A stretch of 5,077 bases of DNA from an uncultured Lachnospiraceae bacterium (GTDB lineage Bacteria > Bacillota > Clostridia > Lachnospirales > Lachnospiraceae). The stretch covers positions 1 through 5,077 of the forward strand of contig CAKRHL010000171.1 in NCBI GenBank assembly GCA_934338765.1, written 5' to 3'. How positions within the stretch are numbered: position 1 is the stretch's first letter; every line of letters begins with the position of its first letter. The notes under the pieces are model-generated. The model did no database searches. It saw nothing but the letters and a program-made list of their open reading frames with translations, and was not told the origin of the DNA. Below are positions 1 through 5,077 of the stretch, piece by piece. The position numbers and the translations under genes were made by a program.

Positions 1-795
1 CAGGGAAAGCATGGTACGTCCCGGTCCGTAATTATGGAACACCAGATCATGCATTCCCAGGATCTCCTTACGTGAAAGAACGATTTCATGAACCCGCTCC
101 ACAAAACATTCATCCGCCGGCTGCCCCAACAGCGGATTGATGGTATCCTTTGCCGCAGAAATGCCGGCATACATGATAAAGATTCCCACCAGCATACCAC
201 ACACACCGTCAATCTGAAGACCGGTAAAATGTGACACCACTGTAGATGCCAGTACCACAAAGGTTGCCACCGCATCACTGATACTGTCTAAAGCCGTTGC
301 TCCCATGGCCGCACTTGCTATTTTTTTCCCGTAGAACCTGTTATATGTAAACATATACAGCTTGACAAGGATCGAAGCCACCAGGATCACCAGAGTCCAG
401 ATATGCCACACAACAGGCTCCGGATGCAGGATCTTCTGTCCTGAGCTCCTCATAAGCTCCACTGCCATCACCATAATGATCATGGATACGATCAGTCCCG
501 CCACATATTCCAGCCTGCCGTGTCCAAAGGGGTGCTCCGGATCCGGCTTCTGCCCTGCCAGACGGAAACCGAACAAAAGGATCAGGGATGATCCGGCATC
601 CGACAGATTATTAAAGGCATCTGCCATGATAGCAATGGAATGACTGAGCCATCCCATAAAAAGCTTTCCGGCAAACAAAAAGATATTGAGAAAGATTCCC
701 ACAATACCACAAATTATCCCATATTGCTGCCGCACGCGTTTATCCTGATACTCCTTATAATCCGGAATCCAGTGTTTTGCAATCAAGTTAATCAT
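1..795 (-). CDS. Cation diffusion facilitator (CDF) family metal transporter, C-terminal part outside the window
   Basis: CDF proteins are inner-membrane metal/proton antiporters that export divalent cations. The first 265 codons are visible and the frame runs off the left edge; family members are commonly nearer 300-400 residues, so a C-terminal cytoplasmic part is missing. The N-terminus is about 25 polar residues, then hydrophobic helices begin. Signature pieces are SHSIAIMADAFNNLSD (residues 51-66), the PEHPFGHGRLEY loop (86-97), ATALDSISDA (166-175), and the start of the cytoplasmic domain with PLLGQPAD (221-228). The transport-site positions read D59-x3-N63 in TM2 and D170-x3-D174 in TM5. 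Neither holds the histidine typical of zinc CDFs, which suggests Mn or Fe rather than Zn (inference). The ATG at 795 was chosen because AAAGGGGG lies six bases upstream. A strong terminator directly precedes that site, implying control by attenuation or read-through from proS. The family call is firm; the substrate is not. Confidence 0.93.
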   Translation of the reverse strand, partial: MINLIAKHWIPDYKEYQDKRVRQQYGIICGIVGIFLNIFLFAGKLFMGWLSHSIAIMADAFNNLSDAGSSLILLFGFRLAGQKPDPEHPFGHGRLEYVAGLIVSMIIMVMAVELMRSSGQKILHPEPVVWHIWTLVILVASILVKLYMFTYNRFYGKKIASAAMGATALDSISDAVATFVVLASTVVSHFTGLQIDGVCGMLVGIFIMYAGISAAKDTINPLLGQPADECFVERVHEIVLSRKEILGMHDLVFHNYGPGRTMLSL

Positions 796-801
796 ACCTA
801 A

Positions 802-809
802 CCCCCTTT
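802..809 (-). promoter_or_regulatory. Ribosome binding site of the CDF gene, abutting a terminator U tract
   Basis: AAAGGGGG reads on the minus strand from 809 to 802, with a six-base spacer (TTAGGT) before the ATG at 795. The U tract of the upstream terminator ends at 810, immediately next to this site. There is therefore no space for a promoter between terminator and gene. The position fixes the start codon and shows that terminated transcripts would lack the ribosome binding site. Confidence 0.75.
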
Positions 810-861
810 AAAAAACGAATAGTTGCTCCACTGTATTATTCACACAGCAGAACAACTATCC
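810..861 (-). terminator. Intrinsic terminator between proS and the CDF gene, possibly the expression platform of a regulatory leader
   Basis: On the minus strand the arm from 861 to 844 (GGATAGTTGTTCTGCTGT) pairs with 834 to 817 (ACAGTGGAGCAACTATTC). All 18 positions pair: 14 Watson-Crick and four G-U wobbles. The loop is nine bases (843-835, GTGAATAAT). One G follows, then six U residues (815-810). This is a strong Rho-independent terminator for transcripts coming from proS. Because it ends directly at the CDF ribosome binding site, it also sits in the 5' leader of any CDF transcript that starts upstream. Confidence 0.87.
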
Positions 862-866
862 TGTTA

Positions 867-902
867 ATTCTGTCCATTTATTGGGACAGAATCTCTGTCC
901 CA
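867..902 (-). other. Two mutually exclusive hairpins sharing one arm, in the CDF leader
   Basis: Hairpin A pairs 902-894 with 890-882 (TGGGACAGA with TCTGTCCCA, nine base pairs, three-base loop GAT). Hairpin B pairs 892-884 with 875-867 (ATTCTGTCC with GGACAGAAT, nine base pairs, eight-base loop). Both need bases 890-884, so only one can form at a time. Hairpin A forms first during transcription. Hairpin B ends five bases before the terminator stem begins. All pairs are perfect, which is unlikely for a random spacer. The role is inferred: alternative pairing as in attenuators. No U tract follows either hairpin, so they are not themselves terminators. Confidence 0.6.
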
Positions 903-907
903 TATCC

Positions 908-944
908 GGTACAGTTAATGCCGGTTTTCACCGTATCCTGTACC
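908..944 (-). other. Hairpin with GAAA tetraloop and asymmetric internal loop, just after the proS stop
   Basis: On the minus strand GGTACAG (944-938) pairs perfectly with CTGTACC (914-908). Inside it CGGT (933-930) pairs with ACCG (925-922) around a GAAA tetraloop (929-926). Between the two helices is an internal loop of GATA (937-934) opposite GCATTAA (921-915). A stable tetraloop and a purine-rich asymmetric internal loop resemble a folded RNA domain more than a terminator, and no U tract follows. It begins five bases after the proS stop codon. It could be the aptamer-like part of the leader described downstream; this is inference. Confidence 0.5.
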
Positions 945-949
945 TGTAT

Positions 950-2689
950 TTATTCGTATGCTTCTACCTTTGCATTAATGTCATCAAATAACTGCTGTTT
1001 TAACTTAAGCGCTGCGTCAAATGCCTCATCAACCGGAACCATCTCCTTGTATGACTTATCTCTCGTTGCCAGCTCAATGCAGGACTCCTTTAAGTTTCTC
1101 GGACTCACTACCACACGGATCGGAGCACCGATCAGATCTGCATCGGAGAACATAGCTCCCGGACGTACATCTCTGTCATCGTAGATCACATCCACGCCGG
1201 CCTGTAACAGCTTCTGATACATCTCATCAGATACTTTCTTTGTCTCCTCGTCATCCACACGGAGACAGCATACCTCAACCTCCCAAGGTGCAATGGAGAT
1301 CGGCCAGATCGGACCATACTCATCATGCTTTGCCTCGCAGATAGATGCTGCAAGACGACCAACACCGATACCGTAGCAGCCCATGATCGGATACTGAAGC
1401 TCACCATTCTCATCGGTGTACTGCATATTCATAGACTTGGTGTACTTTGTGCCAAGCTGGAAGATATTACCAACCTCGATACCCCGCTTGATCGTAATGG
1501 ACGGCTTGCCACAGCAAGGGCAGATACCACCTTCCCGGATCTTGGAAATATCATGATAGGTCACCTCACCAAGCTCACGTTCCAGATTCAGTCCCTTATA
1601 ATGATAGCCTTCCTTATTAGCTCCTGCAACCATAGACTGGATACCCTTGAGAGATACGTCCAGATATACCTCTGCCTTTTCTGTGATCTGATAAGGTCCG
1701 ATATAACCTGCAACAAGACCGCAGTCCTCTGTAATATCTGCCGGGTGGATCTCCTCTCCCACCAGATTACGAAGCTTTGTCTCATTGATCTCATAGTCTC
1801 CTCTGACAAAGGCAACCACATAAGTATCGTCAGAATTCTTCTGATATACCACTGCCTTGCAGGAACTCTCCACGTCACTCTTCAAAAATCCGCAGACATC
1901 CTCAATAGTCTTGCAGTCCGGTGTCTCAATGCACTCTAACTCCTCTGCCTGTCCCGGTTTATTCTCAACGATCGTCGTTGCAGCTTCCATATTGGCACGG
2001 AAATCACACTCGTTACAAAGCACGATAGAATCCTCACCAACCGGTGTCAGAAGCATATACTCGTGGGAAAGGCTTCCTCCCATCATACCGGAATCCGATG
2101 CCACCGTAACAACCTCCGGAATACCTGCTCTCTGGAAGATACGGTTGTACGCTTTATAGGCAATAGCATAATAACGCTCCAGATCCTCCTGTGAGGTGTG
2201 GAATGAATAAGCATCCTTCATGGTAAACTCACGGACACGGATCATTCCGGCACGGGGTCTTGCCTCATCACGGAACTTCCTCTGTACCTGATAGATCATA
2301 AACGGATACTTTGTATAGGTCTGGGCATATTCACGTACCAGATGGACTGCCGCCTCCTCATGGGTCATACCAAGAACATGCTTTGCATTGTTTCTGTCGG
2401 TAAAACGAAGGAGCTCGCTTCCTACGCTATCATATCTGCCGGACTCCTCCCAGAGATCTGCCGGAAGGACAACAGGGAATAAGACCTCCTGTCCGTCAAT
2501 GGCATCCATCTCACTGCGGATGATATTTTCAATCTTTGCAGTAATTTTTCTGAGGGTCGGAAACTCTGAAAAAATACCATTGCCAACATATTTCATATAA
2601 CCGCCCCGCACCATCAATGCATGGCTGTCGATCACACAATCCGCCGGTTTCTCCTTAAAACGTGAACCTACCAATTTCGATACTTTCAT
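950..2689 (-). CDS. proS: Prolyl-tRNA synthetase, bacterial type with editing domain
   Basis: This cytoplasmic class II enzyme charges tRNA-Pro with proline. The 579-residue length fits the bacterial long form. In order: motif 1 region around residues 20-80; THEE substrate loop (109-112); motif 2 around 137-163 with RKFRDEARPRAGMIRVREF; the inserted editing domain (roughly 225-400), with K278 at the position of the conserved lysine important for hydrolysing mischarged Ala-tRNA-Pro; motif 3 around 437-450 with GCYGIGVGR; and an anticodon-binding domain from about 467, containing DDRDVRPGAMFSDADLIGAP. The frame is open up to an ATG at 2779, but the start at 2689 was chosen because GGAGG lies five bases upstream and the protein then begins MKVSKLVGSRF, as relatives do. 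It follows the REC-ComFB gene after 119 bases on the same strand without a clear terminator, so co-transcription is possible. Nothing appears damaged. Confidence 0.97.
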   Translation of the reverse strand: MKVSKLVGSRFKEKPADCVIDSHALMVRGGYMKYVGNGIFSEFPTLRKITAKIENIIRSEMDAIDGQEVLFPVVLPADLWEESGRYDSVGSELLRFTDRNNAKHVLGMTHEEAAVHLVREYAQTYTKYPFMIYQVQRKFRDEARPRAGMIRVREFTMKDAYSFHTSQEDLERYYAIAYKAYNRIFQRAGIPEVVTVASDSGMMGGSLSHEYMLLTPVGEDSIVLCNECDFRANMEAATTIVENKPGQAEELECIETPDCKTIEDVCGFLKSDVESSCKAVVYQKNSDDTYVVAFVRGDYEINETKLRNLVGEEIHPADITEDCGLVAGYIGPYQITEKAEVYLDVSLKGIQSMVAGANKEGYHYKGLNLERELGEVTYHDISKIREGGICPCCGKPSITIKRGIEVGNIFQLGTKYTKSMNMQYTDENGELQYPIMGCYGIGVGRLAASICEAKHDEYGPIWPISIAPWEVEVCCLRVDDEETKKVSDEMYQKLLQAGVDVIYDDRDVRPGAMFSDADLIGAPIRVVVSPRNLKESCIELATRDKSYKEMVPVDEAFDAALKLKQQLFDDINAKVEAYE

Positions 2690-2694
2690 TTCTG

Positions 2695-2699
2695 CCTCC
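2695..2699 (-). promoter_or_regulatory. Ribosome binding site that fixes the proS start
   Basis: GGAGG reads from 2699 to 2695, with the five-base spacer CAGAA before the ATG at 2689. The upstream in-frame ATG at 2701 lies across from this motif, and the one at 2779 has no purine-rich site before it. A TATAAT string (minus strand) directly precedes GGAGG. As a -10 box it would start transcription inside the ribosome binding site, so I do not count it as a promoter. Confidence 0.85.
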
Positions 2700-2734
2700 A
2701 TTATAAGACACTCATCTGTGTCGTATTTTATATT

Positions 2735-2753
2735 TAAAGGAACTACTCCTTTA
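2735..2753 (-). other. Short inverted repeat in the gap before proS
   Basis: On the minus strand TAAAGGA (2753-2747) pairs with TCCTTTA (2741-2735) around a five-base loop. The stem is seven base pairs and A/T-rich, and is followed by AATATAAAAT rather than a U run. It is therefore at most a weak terminator or a processing structure. The whole gap from 2690 to 2808 shows no TTGACA-like box correctly spaced from a -10 box. Confidence 0.35.
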
Positions 2754-2808
2754 TTTGTATAAGATGTTTCCTGCAGCATATAAACTGTCCGGAAAATATT
2801 TCGCCCTT

Positions 2809-3477
2809 TTACTTCATGATGTTGCTGTCCGGAAGGGAATGACGCGGCCTGTCGCGCACCATCTCCGCATAATGAGCGATCTCCGCCAGAAGTTTGATCT
2901 TTTCTGTGCGGGACATGCTGCCCACCTTTGACATGATGGCTCCTTTTTCGGTATTGACATACTTCGGCGGAACATTATTTAATGTGAGGGTCATCAGATC
3001 CCTGCGGCACACCGGACAAGGGCATATCCCGAGATCATCAATATTTTCCTCAATCTCTATCCTGACCATATCTTCCATTACATTATGGATATTCCTGCGA
3101 TCTGCAATATCGAACATATTCAGAATACGCTTTTTGACGATATCCACCTGTAATGGCTTCATCAGAATATCATCAGCACCATACGCAAACGCCTTTTTGA
3201 TATCCTCCTGTTGATCGGAAGCTGTGATCACAAGAATAGGAATATTACGGTTCAATGCATTGGACTGGATACATTTCATCATTTCAAATCCATCCATCAC
3301 CGGCATGATCAGATCTGCAACGATCAGATCCACCTGGCCCGGATGCTGCTCCAGATAGGACATCCCCTCCACGCCATTTTGCGCCGAAATACATTCACAG
3401 TCATACTGCAGGAGATCCTGGATCAGCTCTCTTCCCACTGCATCATCATCCACTATCAACAGCTTCTTTTTCTCCAT
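2809..3477 (-). CDS. Response regulator with REC receiver and ComFB-family output domain
   Basis: The 222-residue cytoplasmic protein has two domains. Residues 1-120 form a complete REC receiver: acidic D10/D11, phospho-acceptor D55 in VADLIMPVMDG, T85 in ITAS and K107 in LMKP, so it should be phosphorylatable by a histidine kinase not encoded here. Residues about 128-205 match the late-competence ComFB family (Pfam PF10719): NVMEDMV, then a C152-x-C154-xx-C157 cluster, then the family hallmark LTLNNVPPKYV (164-174). Known family facts: ComFB lies in the Bacillus comF operon, and homologues have been reported to bind cyclic di-GMP. Inferred: phosphorylation and c-di-GMP may meet in this protein. 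There is no DNA-binding domain. The ATG at 3477 has AAGGA six bases upstream. It has its own consensus promoter and precedes proS. Domain assignment is secure; the process controlled is unknown. Confidence 0.9.
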   Translation of the reverse strand: MEKKKLLIVDDDAVGRELIQDLLQYDCECISAQNGVEGMSYLEQHPGQVDLIVADLIMPVMDGFEMMKCIQSNALNRNIPILVITASDQQEDIKKAFAYGADDILMKPLQVDIVKKRILNMFDIADRRNIHNVMEDMVRIEIEENIDDLGICPCPVCRRDLMTLTLNNVPPKYVNTEKGAIMSKVGSMSRTEKIKLLAEIAHYAEMVRDRPRHSLPDSNIMK

Positions 3478-3483
3478 ATTTTA

Positions 3484-3492
3484 TCCTTCCTC
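3484..3492 (-). promoter_or_regulatory. Ribosome binding site of the REC-ComFB gene
   Basis: GAGGAAGGA reads from 3492 to 3484, six bases (TAAAAT) before the ATG at 3477. Its position agrees with the beginning of the receiver fold (KKLLIVDDD) and leaves no reason to choose another start. Confidence 0.75.
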
Positions 3493-3502
3493 ACCCGAAA
3501 AT

Positions 3503-3516
3503 GCCTGACTTCAGGC
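3503..3516 (-). other. Small hairpin in the 5' leader of the REC-ComFB gene
   Basis: GCCTGA (3516-3511) pairs with TCAGGC (3508-3503), effectively a five-base-pair stem with an AAGT loop. It lies in a leader of about 88 bases between the predicted transcription start and the ATG. A four-base arm CCCG (3535-3532) could pair with CGGG (3497-3494) around it, next to the ribosome binding site. Only four U residues follow the hairpin, broken off by CGGG, so it is not a good terminator. Any regulatory role is speculative. Confidence 0.35.
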
Positions 3517-3571
3517 TTTCTCTGTCAAAACCGGGAAACCTGCCGGCTCTCTATTGCACAAAACCAAAAAA

Positions 3572-3600
3572 ATTATATTACATTTCCCTTTTATTGTCAA
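3572..3600 (-). promoter_or_regulatory. Consensus housekeeping-sigma promoter upstream of the REC-ComFB gene
   Basis: On the minus strand the -35 box TTGACA (3600-3595) and the -10 box TATAAT (3577-3572) are both exact. They are separated by 17 bases, which is the optimal spacing for sigma-A. An A/T-rich stretch flanks both boxes. Transcription is expected to start near 3565, giving a leader of about 88 bases before the ATG at 3477. The promoter sits 17 bases after the DUF1292 stop codon and thus separates the two transcription units, although no terminator is visible after DUF1292. Confidence 0.9.
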
Positions 3601-3616
3601 AAACCGCAAACTCTTT

Positions 3617-4042
3617 CTACTGCTCGTCACCTTTATCAATGGACAGACCAGGGAAAATATTTCCAATATCACTCAGATAGTCTTCATTATATTCCTCTGA
3701 ATCCTCATCGTCGTCATCTTCCACATCAAAGCCCTCAATGGCACCGCTCTTGATGATCTGTCTGCACGCCTGGGCTGCCAGCTCATACTCATCCTCGTCC
3801 TCAATAGTTGCCATAGAGGCTTCTCCATCCTCATCTTCCTCGTATTTCAGGATCTGCACCTCACCTGTCATGCTCTCCTCGTCCTGTGCCAGCTCGGCGG
3901 CTATAATATATTCCGCTCCAAGCTCATCAATCTCAAAACTTGCCAATGGAGTAACTTTTATTTCAGTTCCATCCTCAACCTCTAATGTGATCACCACATC
4001 CTGCTCATCTCCAAAGAATAATTCTGTATTTTCCTGATTCAT
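3617..4042 (-). CDS. DUF1292 family acidic protein
   Basis: The 141-residue soluble protein has no signal peptide, membrane segment or catalytic motif. Residues about 14-95 match the DUF1292 pattern (Pfam PF06949, the YrzB-like family of Firmicutes): VVITLEVEDGTEIKVTPLASFEID, continued as AEYIIAAEL, an acidic break, then VQILKYEEDEDG and an EDEDEYELAAQA helix. The function of the family is not established. The C-terminal third is very acidic (104-121 is mostly D/E), after which comes a short tail with IFPGL. The frame opens at 4093, but I place the start at 4042: AGAGAGG lies five bases upstream, and the DUF1292 homology begins soon after. The start is one base past the transglutaminase stop, so translation of the two is probably coupled. 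Family call is good; role unknown. Confidence 0.85.
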   Translation of the reverse strand: MNQENTELFFGDEQDVVITLEVEDGTEIKVTPLASFEIDELGAEYIIAAELAQDEESMTGEVQILKYEEDEDGEASMATIEDEDEYELAAQACRQIIKSGAIEGFDVEDDDDEDSEEYNEDYLSDIGNIFPGLSIDKGDEQ

Positions 4043-4043
4043 A

Positions 4044-5077
4044 TCAACCTCTCTTTCTGCCGGAAGCATTGCCGGCCCTTTTTTGACTTGCACGAAAGCA
4101 CTGACTCATCAGTATATACTCCTCTTCCGTGACTTCCGTCCTTGAAAATCCGGCTCGTTCCAATACGGAAACTGCCTTTTCCAATCTTACCACATCTGAC
4201 GGCCAATATCCATGATTATTCAGCCAATTTAATTGATCTTTATAATTTTTACGCTTCTTTAAGAATTTATGCCTCCGGGATATCCTCTGCAGATACCTCT
4301 GATAGACCATGATCAGCCTGTCATTTCTGCTGCTCCGGTAAAACCTCAGAAGCCACAGAAACTGCCGGCCAAACCGTCTGATCACAAAGATCCCTGCGAT
4401 CACCACCAGTAAAACCACCGAAATATAACCTGTGGTTTTTTTCACCTGTGCCGCAGCACCGGAATCCGTCCGGTCTCCATTATTGCTGTCCTGTGTATCG
4501 GAAGTATTTCTTCCTCCTCCCAGAAAGTTAAGAATCCTCTGCCACAGCCCATTATCATCCGGCTCCTCCCCGGAAGCAGGCGTTACATCTGCTACCTGCC
4601 ATCCCATTTCCGGATCAAAAACCTCTACCCAGGCATGGGCACTGGCATCTGTTACATTAACCGAAACCACTGCTGTTTTTCCCACTTCAGAATACCCCTG
4701 ATAATAATCCTCATATTTCTGATCATATTCAATGGTTCCCTCTTCGGAAATATCCCCGGGATCGATGCCGTACCCCTCCACATAGCGCGCCGGGATACCC
4801 ATATAACGAAACGCCAGAGTCGCTGCACTGGCAAAGTGTGCACAATAGCCGCGCTTATTTTTCCCCAGAAAGTAATTAATAAAATCTTCCTGATACGGTG
4901 TTGCTCCCGGCCGGTAAGAATACGGAATACTGCCCTGATAATACTGTGCCAGTTTCTTTACGTTATTTTGAACACTGTCTGTATTGGACAATCCCGCATT
5001 CCGGCACAGTGCTGCAATCTCCTTCTGATTTTCCTCCGGAATATCCAGCCAGTCGTTTGCCTCCTCCTGCCGGTCGT
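4044..5077 (-). CDS. Membrane-anchored transglutaminase-like protein, N-terminal part outside the window
   Basis: The last 343 codons are visible; the frame is open to the right edge. A TTG at 4991 could be taken as a start, but homologous sequence (DIPEENQKEIAALC) continues upstream of it, so it is internal. The transglutaminase-like fold shows its triad: Cys in RGYCAHFASA (visible residue 78), His in SAHAWVEVF (147) and Asp in WQVADVTP (163). GIPARYVEGYG is the usual segment after the catalytic helix. A polar Gly/Asn/Ser-rich linker (about 185-212) precedes one membrane helix (about 216-234) and a basic cytoplasmic tail of about 110 residues resembling the DUF4129 tail of TgpA-like proteins. 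The catalytic domain should face outside. Relatives normally carry several N-terminal membrane helices, presumably beyond the edge. The substrate is unknown; protease-like or cross-linking activity is possible. It is the first gene of the pair with DUF1292. Confidence 0.88.
   Translation of the reverse strand, partial: DRQEEANDWLDIPEENQKEIAALCRNAGLSNTDSVQNNVKKLAQYYQGSIPYSYRPGATPYQEDFINYFLGKNKRGYCAHFASAATLAFRYMGIPARYVEGYGIDPGDISEEGTIEYDQKYEDYYQGYSEVGKTAVVSVNVTDASAHAWVEVFDPEMGWQVADVTPASGEEPDDNGLWQRILNFLGGGRNTSDTQDSNNGDRTDSGAAAQVKKTTGYISVVLLVVIAGIFVIRRFGRQFLWLLRFYRSSRNDRLIMVYQRYLQRISRRHKFLKKRKNYKDQLNWLNNHGYWPSDVVRLEKAVSVLERAGFSRTEVTEEEYILMSQCFRASQKRAGNASGRKRG
4048..4054 (-). promoter_or_regulatory. 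Ribosome binding site of DUF1292 inside the end of the transglutaminase gene
   Basis: AGAGAGG reads from 4054 to 4048 and lies within the last codons of the transglutaminase gene (Lys-Arg-Gly, then TGA at 4046-4044). The DUF1292 ATG follows at 4042, one base after that stop. This arrangement decides the DUF1292 start and points to translational coupling. Confidence 0.75.

Noticed and set aside
835..840. AATAAT in the terminator loop as a -10 box for the CDF gene
   Set aside because: It differs from the consensus in its first base and no TTGACA-like box lies 16-19 bases upstream; the nearest, TTAACA, is 21 bases away.
1325..1939. A 204-codon plus-strand open frame opposite proS
   Set aside because: It is antisense to a confidently identified proS. 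Its translation is rich in Cys, Leu and His without a recognisable domain, and there is no ribosome binding site or promoter evidence.
2700..2707. TATAAT just before the proS ribosome binding site as a -10 box
   Set aside because: Transcription would start within the GGAGG motif, and no suitable -35 box lies 16-18 bases upstream.
2690..2779. Longer proS starting at the ATG at 2779
   Set aside because: The 30 extra residues do not resemble ProRS N-termini and no ribosome binding site precedes that ATG, whereas GGAGG is ideally placed for the start at 2689.
3523..3528. A second TTGACA in the leader of the REC-ComFB gene
   Set aside because: At 17 bases downstream there is GGCATT, not a -10 box, so it is not a tandem promoter.
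3211..3753. A 180-codon plus-strand open frame across the regulator, its promoter and DUF1292
   Set aside because: It runs antisense through two real genes and a strong minus-strand promoter, and the protein looks random, with His-rich low-complexity stretches.
4043..4093. DUF1292 starting at 4093 and overlapping the transglutaminase gene
   Set aside because: The additional 17 residues are outside the family pattern, and the better ribosome binding site serves the ATG at 4042.
4989..4991. TTG at 4991 as the start of the transglutaminase gene
   Set aside because: The frame stays open to the window edge with family-like sequence upstream, and the expected N-terminal membrane part would otherwise be missing.
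1..5077. CRISPR arrays, insertion sequences, tRNA or rRNA genes
   Set aside because: No regularly spaced repeats, transposase motifs with terminal inverted repeats, tRNA cloverleaf or rRNA sequence were seen by eye on either strand.

Overview
The window reads as a piece of a Gram-positive Clostridia chromosome, most likely Lachnospiraceae-like. The basis is moderate GC, GGAGG-type ribosome binding sites, the Clostridia-style protein sequences, and a DUF1292 protein beside a transglutaminase. This is inference from sequence character, not from a database match. All five supported genes lie on the minus strand, so the order of transcription is from right to left. The plus-strand open frames are antisense shadows.

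In transcription order: (1) 5077-4044 is the 3' part of a membrane-anchored transglutaminase-like protein with an intact Cys-His-Asp triad, cut by the right window edge. (2) A DUF1292 acidic protein (4042-3617) starts one base after the transglutaminase stop, so the two are surely co-transcribed and probably translationally coupled. (3) A promoter with perfect TTGACA and TATAAT boxes and a 17-bp spacer (3600-3572) starts a new unit. It drives a two-domain response regulator (3477-2809): a complete REC receiver fused to a ComFB-family domain with a CxCxxC cluster. (4) proS, the bacterial-type prolyl-tRNA synthetase with an editing domain (2689-950), follows after 119 bases. No convincing terminator or promoter lies between, so read-through from the regulator promoter is plausible. 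(5) A cation diffusion facilitator (CDF) transporter (795-1, cut by the left edge) closes the window.

The least ordinary stretch is the 154-base gap between proS and the CDF gene. Read on the minus strand it holds a hairpin with a GAAA tetraloop and a large internal loop, then two mutually exclusive hairpins sharing one arm, then an 18-bp terminator stem with a six-U tract. The U tract ends directly at the Shine-Dalgarno sequence of the CDF gene. A terminator in that position leaves no room for a promoter behind it, so the transporter must be expressed through it. This is the architecture of a transcription-attenuation leader such as a riboswitch. I could not fit it to a known class, including the NiCo/czcD class that one would expect before a CDF gene. 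It is the best candidate here for an undescribed element. The second is the REC-ComFB regulator, which may link phosphorelay and cyclic di-GMP signalling.
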